Shown: piece after piece, positions 61,971 through 64,000 of the stretch
Layout of the letters: the number at the start of each line of letters is the position of its first letter
How positions within the stretch are numbered: the first letter of the stretch is position 1
DNA from: Hyaloscypha bicolor E
Lineage: Eukaryota > Ascomycota > Leotiomycetes > Helotiales > Hyaloscyphaceae
Direction of reading: 5' to 3'
NCBI RefSeq assembly: GCF_002865645.1
Contig: NW_020194685.1
Span: 3,273,499 to 3,337,498 of the forward strand
Length of the DNA: 64,000 bases
Notes under the pieces: model-generated
The model's database searches: none
What the model saw: only the letters and a program-made list of their open reading frames with translations
Told to the model about the DNA's origin: nothing
Position numbers and translations under genes: made by a program

Positions 61971-62151
61971 TATTATATTCTATTATTTTATTAGTAAATT
62001 TAGAGCTATATAATTATAATAATATATATAACTAGCTAATATTTAGAATATTAAAATTCCTATATTTATAAATTTCTTTCTTTAATTTAGAATCTTTAGA
62101 ATAAAACTATTTTATTTTATTTTTTAAATCTAGAAATTCGGTTTTATAATA
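61971..62151 (+). repeat. 3' LTR of element C2
   Basis: It is heavily RIPed, ends TTTTATAATA, and is followed by the duplication TATAA. Confidence 0.85.
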
Positions 62152-63621
62152 TATAAAATTTATTATTTAAAATAATTATATTTACTTTTAATTAAAAATA
62201 AAACTTGAAATATTAGCTTAAAATATAAATTAAGCTTTTATTAAATTCTTTTAATATTAGAATTTTAATATTATTAGATTATATAAATATATATATTTAT
62301 TATTTTTTAATATAATTTATATATTATATAAGAATTATTTTTTAAAATTCTATATTAAAAATAAGGCTATAAGAACTAATATTTAAAAATATATATTTTA
62401 TTATAATTATTTAAAATAAATATTTTAAAATTATAAGCTTAATAAACCTTAAATATATTTTTATAAAATATTATAAAATTTTAATTATATATAACTAAAA
62501 TAATAAAGCTCTAGTTTTAAGTCTAATTATTATTAAAGAAATTATAATCTAATTTAATATTATTAAGTTTATTATATACTTTTAAAGTATTTATTTCTGG
62601 ATATATTAATCTTATTTAAATAATAATATAAAATAATATATCTTTTTAATTATAACTAAAATTATTAATATTAAAAATTTGGCTTTTCTTTTTCTTAAAA
62701 AAGTATTTTTTAAAGTATTTTTTTATAATAATAATATAAATCTGTTTTTATAAATACTTTAATTCTTTTATAGTTTTTATTTTATTAAACTTTTATTAAA
62801 TCTATTTATTATATTTAAAATATTATATTATTAATATAGCTATTTTTTAAGAATTATATATATAATTACGGGATTCGAAATATGAAATATAAATAATAAA
62901 ATATAGAATATAAGATATAATTATATAATCTCGCGTTTTATAAGTAATTTAACTAATAAACTAGACTTTATTAGACTTAATAAATTTAAGAATTATATAT
63001 TAATCTTATAATATTATAATTCTTATTTCTAAATAATAATAACTTTACTAATTTTAATATATTTATATTTTATATATATTATATAATAATATTATATATT
63101 ACTAATATACTAATATTAATTAGTTTATATATATAGATTAGAAAAGATTTTAGATTAGTTTTAAGAGTATTTAGTAATCTAAAACAAATCTAGTCTATTT
63201 TATATTAAAGAAAAAAACTATTTATTAATTTTATAAAAGTATATAATAGCTTATAAAAAAGATATTTAACTTTTACTAATTAATAAGCAGTTAGCTATTT
63301 AACTATTTATTTATTTAATTTCTATTATTTTTTAAAACTAATTTCTTTTAGTCTTAAAATTACTTTTTTAGAAACTATTTTTTCTATTTATATAATACCT
63401 GTATTTATAAAACTATTTTTCCGAAATATATATTCTATATATATTTTTAAAGCTTTTTAACTATAACTTCGATTTTTCTATTAAATCGAGCCCTTTAAGC
63501 TTTAAATACTTCCGGAATTATAATATTTCATTTTTTAAATTTCTTATTATAAATGAAATTTTTAAAAACAAAATATTTATTTTAATATCTTTACTAAATA
63601 TCTAATATCTAAACTAGATAT

Positions 63622-63925
63622 TATAGGAGGGAAATTATAATAAGACAAAAACCTATATAAAGTATACCAGAATACAAAACGTAACTTAATAGCAAAATAA
63701 CAAAATCAAAAGCGTAAATAGTAAAGTATAAATAGTATATAGTATATAAAAGCTTAATTAATTAAATACTCAGGAGGAATTATTCTCTAAAACTACAGAA
63801 AAACCAGCTTTTTTATATAATTTCCGCAAGTTATATATAAAAGGCCGCAGCCTTTACTATATAACCAAAACCTTAAAACCGCTAAAACAATATGATTTTT
63901 GGAGAGTACGGCCTGCCGTACTATA
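63622..63925 (-). repeat. Solo LTR of gypsy family A, least-mutated copy
   Basis: The 304-bp copy keeps many C and G bases lost elsewhere (GGCCGCAGCC; GGCCTGCCGTACTATA) and is therefore the best guide to the original LTR. ATAT adjoins both ends. It interrupts a family B copy and is younger than it. Confidence 0.85.
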
Positions 63926-63969
63926 ATATCTAAATATTTTTATTATTAAACTCTTTTTATAAATCTATT

Positions 63970-63975
<6 letters not shown>

Positions 63976-64000
<25 letters not shown>
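63976..64000. repeat. (TA)n dinucleotide repeat at the window edge
   Basis: A pure TA run continues to the last base and probably beyond. Confidence 0.9.

Larger units (their letters stand above)
60222..62151 (+). mobile_element. Gag-only LTR element C2, old copy with nested insertions
   Basis: Two heavily RIPed 181-bp family C LTRs (60,222-60,402 and 61,971-62,151) carry a perfect target duplication TATAA (60,217-60,221 and 62,152-62,156). The interior aligns with that of element C1, for example AAAAAGTCAGAATTTGTATA near 61,550 versus the zinc-knuckle-distal region at 8,374. The copy has received two later insertions, a reversed gypsy LTR (60,947-61,236) and a younger family C solo LTR (61,631-61,811). 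No readable gag remains. Confidence 0.82.
62157..64000 (+). repeat. AT-rich repeat family B, copy interrupted by a gypsy LTR
   Basis: From about 62,880 the sequence is collinear with 2,950-4,010. It is interrupted at 63,622-63,925 by a gypsy LTR, after which the family B sequence resumes (ATTAAACTCTTTTTATAAA). 62,157-62,880 is AT-rich without an assignment. No gene. Confidence 0.6.

Overview
The window looks like part of a filamentous ascomycete (Pezizomycotina) genome. The evidence is short spliceosomal introns (51-89 bp, with donors such as GTAAGT and GTATGA and a visible CTGAC branch point in several), fungal gene families (CorA-like protein, Myb/AT-hook protein, secreted cysteine-rich protein), and very heavy repeat-induced point mutation (RIP). 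RIP shows as C->T and G->A transitions in every repeat family: Gln and Trp codons have become TAA/TAG, Cys and His codons have become Tyr, and Asp codons have become Asn. I cannot name the species. The ancient AT-rich blocks next to a small gene-bearing island give a compartmented ('two-speed') architecture.

Layout. 1-34.5 kb is almost entirely RIP-degraded transposon sequence. It holds a gag-only LTR element (7.0-8.8 kb), a Tc1-type DNA transposon (10.3-11.7 kb), a pogo/Fot-like transposon with 76-bp inverted repeats (13.7-16.2 kb), a 13.1-kb Ty3/gypsy element on the minus strand with an extra ORF after pol (16.4-29.5 kb), and a second gag-only LTR element (32.6-34.2 kb). 34.5-47.9 kb is the base-balanced island. 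It holds a five-exon CorA-like membrane protein gene, a deletion derivative of a DNA transposon, a Myb/AT-hook reading frame abutting a 17-bp minisatellite, a RIPed pseudogene split by a solo LTR, a MITE, a four-exon secreted cysteine-rich protein gene, and three small TA-flanked inverted-repeat elements. 47.9-64 kb returns to AT-rich ruins. These include a degraded DUF3435 (tyrosine-recombinase-like) gene carrying a ~200-bp ATT repeat, an old copy of the first gag-only element containing two nested younger LTRs, and a large AT-rich repeat family (family B) interrupted by a solo gypsy LTR.

How the parts relate. Only two genes look intact: the CorA-like gene (34,923-37,205) and the secreted cysteine-rich gene (43,290-44,921). 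Both are on the minus strand and both give one continuous frame after splicing. The Myb/AT-hook frame may be a 5'-truncated remnant. Nothing suggests an operon or a biosynthetic cluster. Copies of the same LTR family range from nearly unmutated to almost unreadable, and younger copies sit inside older ones, so insertion and RIP have happened in several rounds.

All coordinates of degraded coding regions are approximate, because their reading frames contain many mutation-derived stops.
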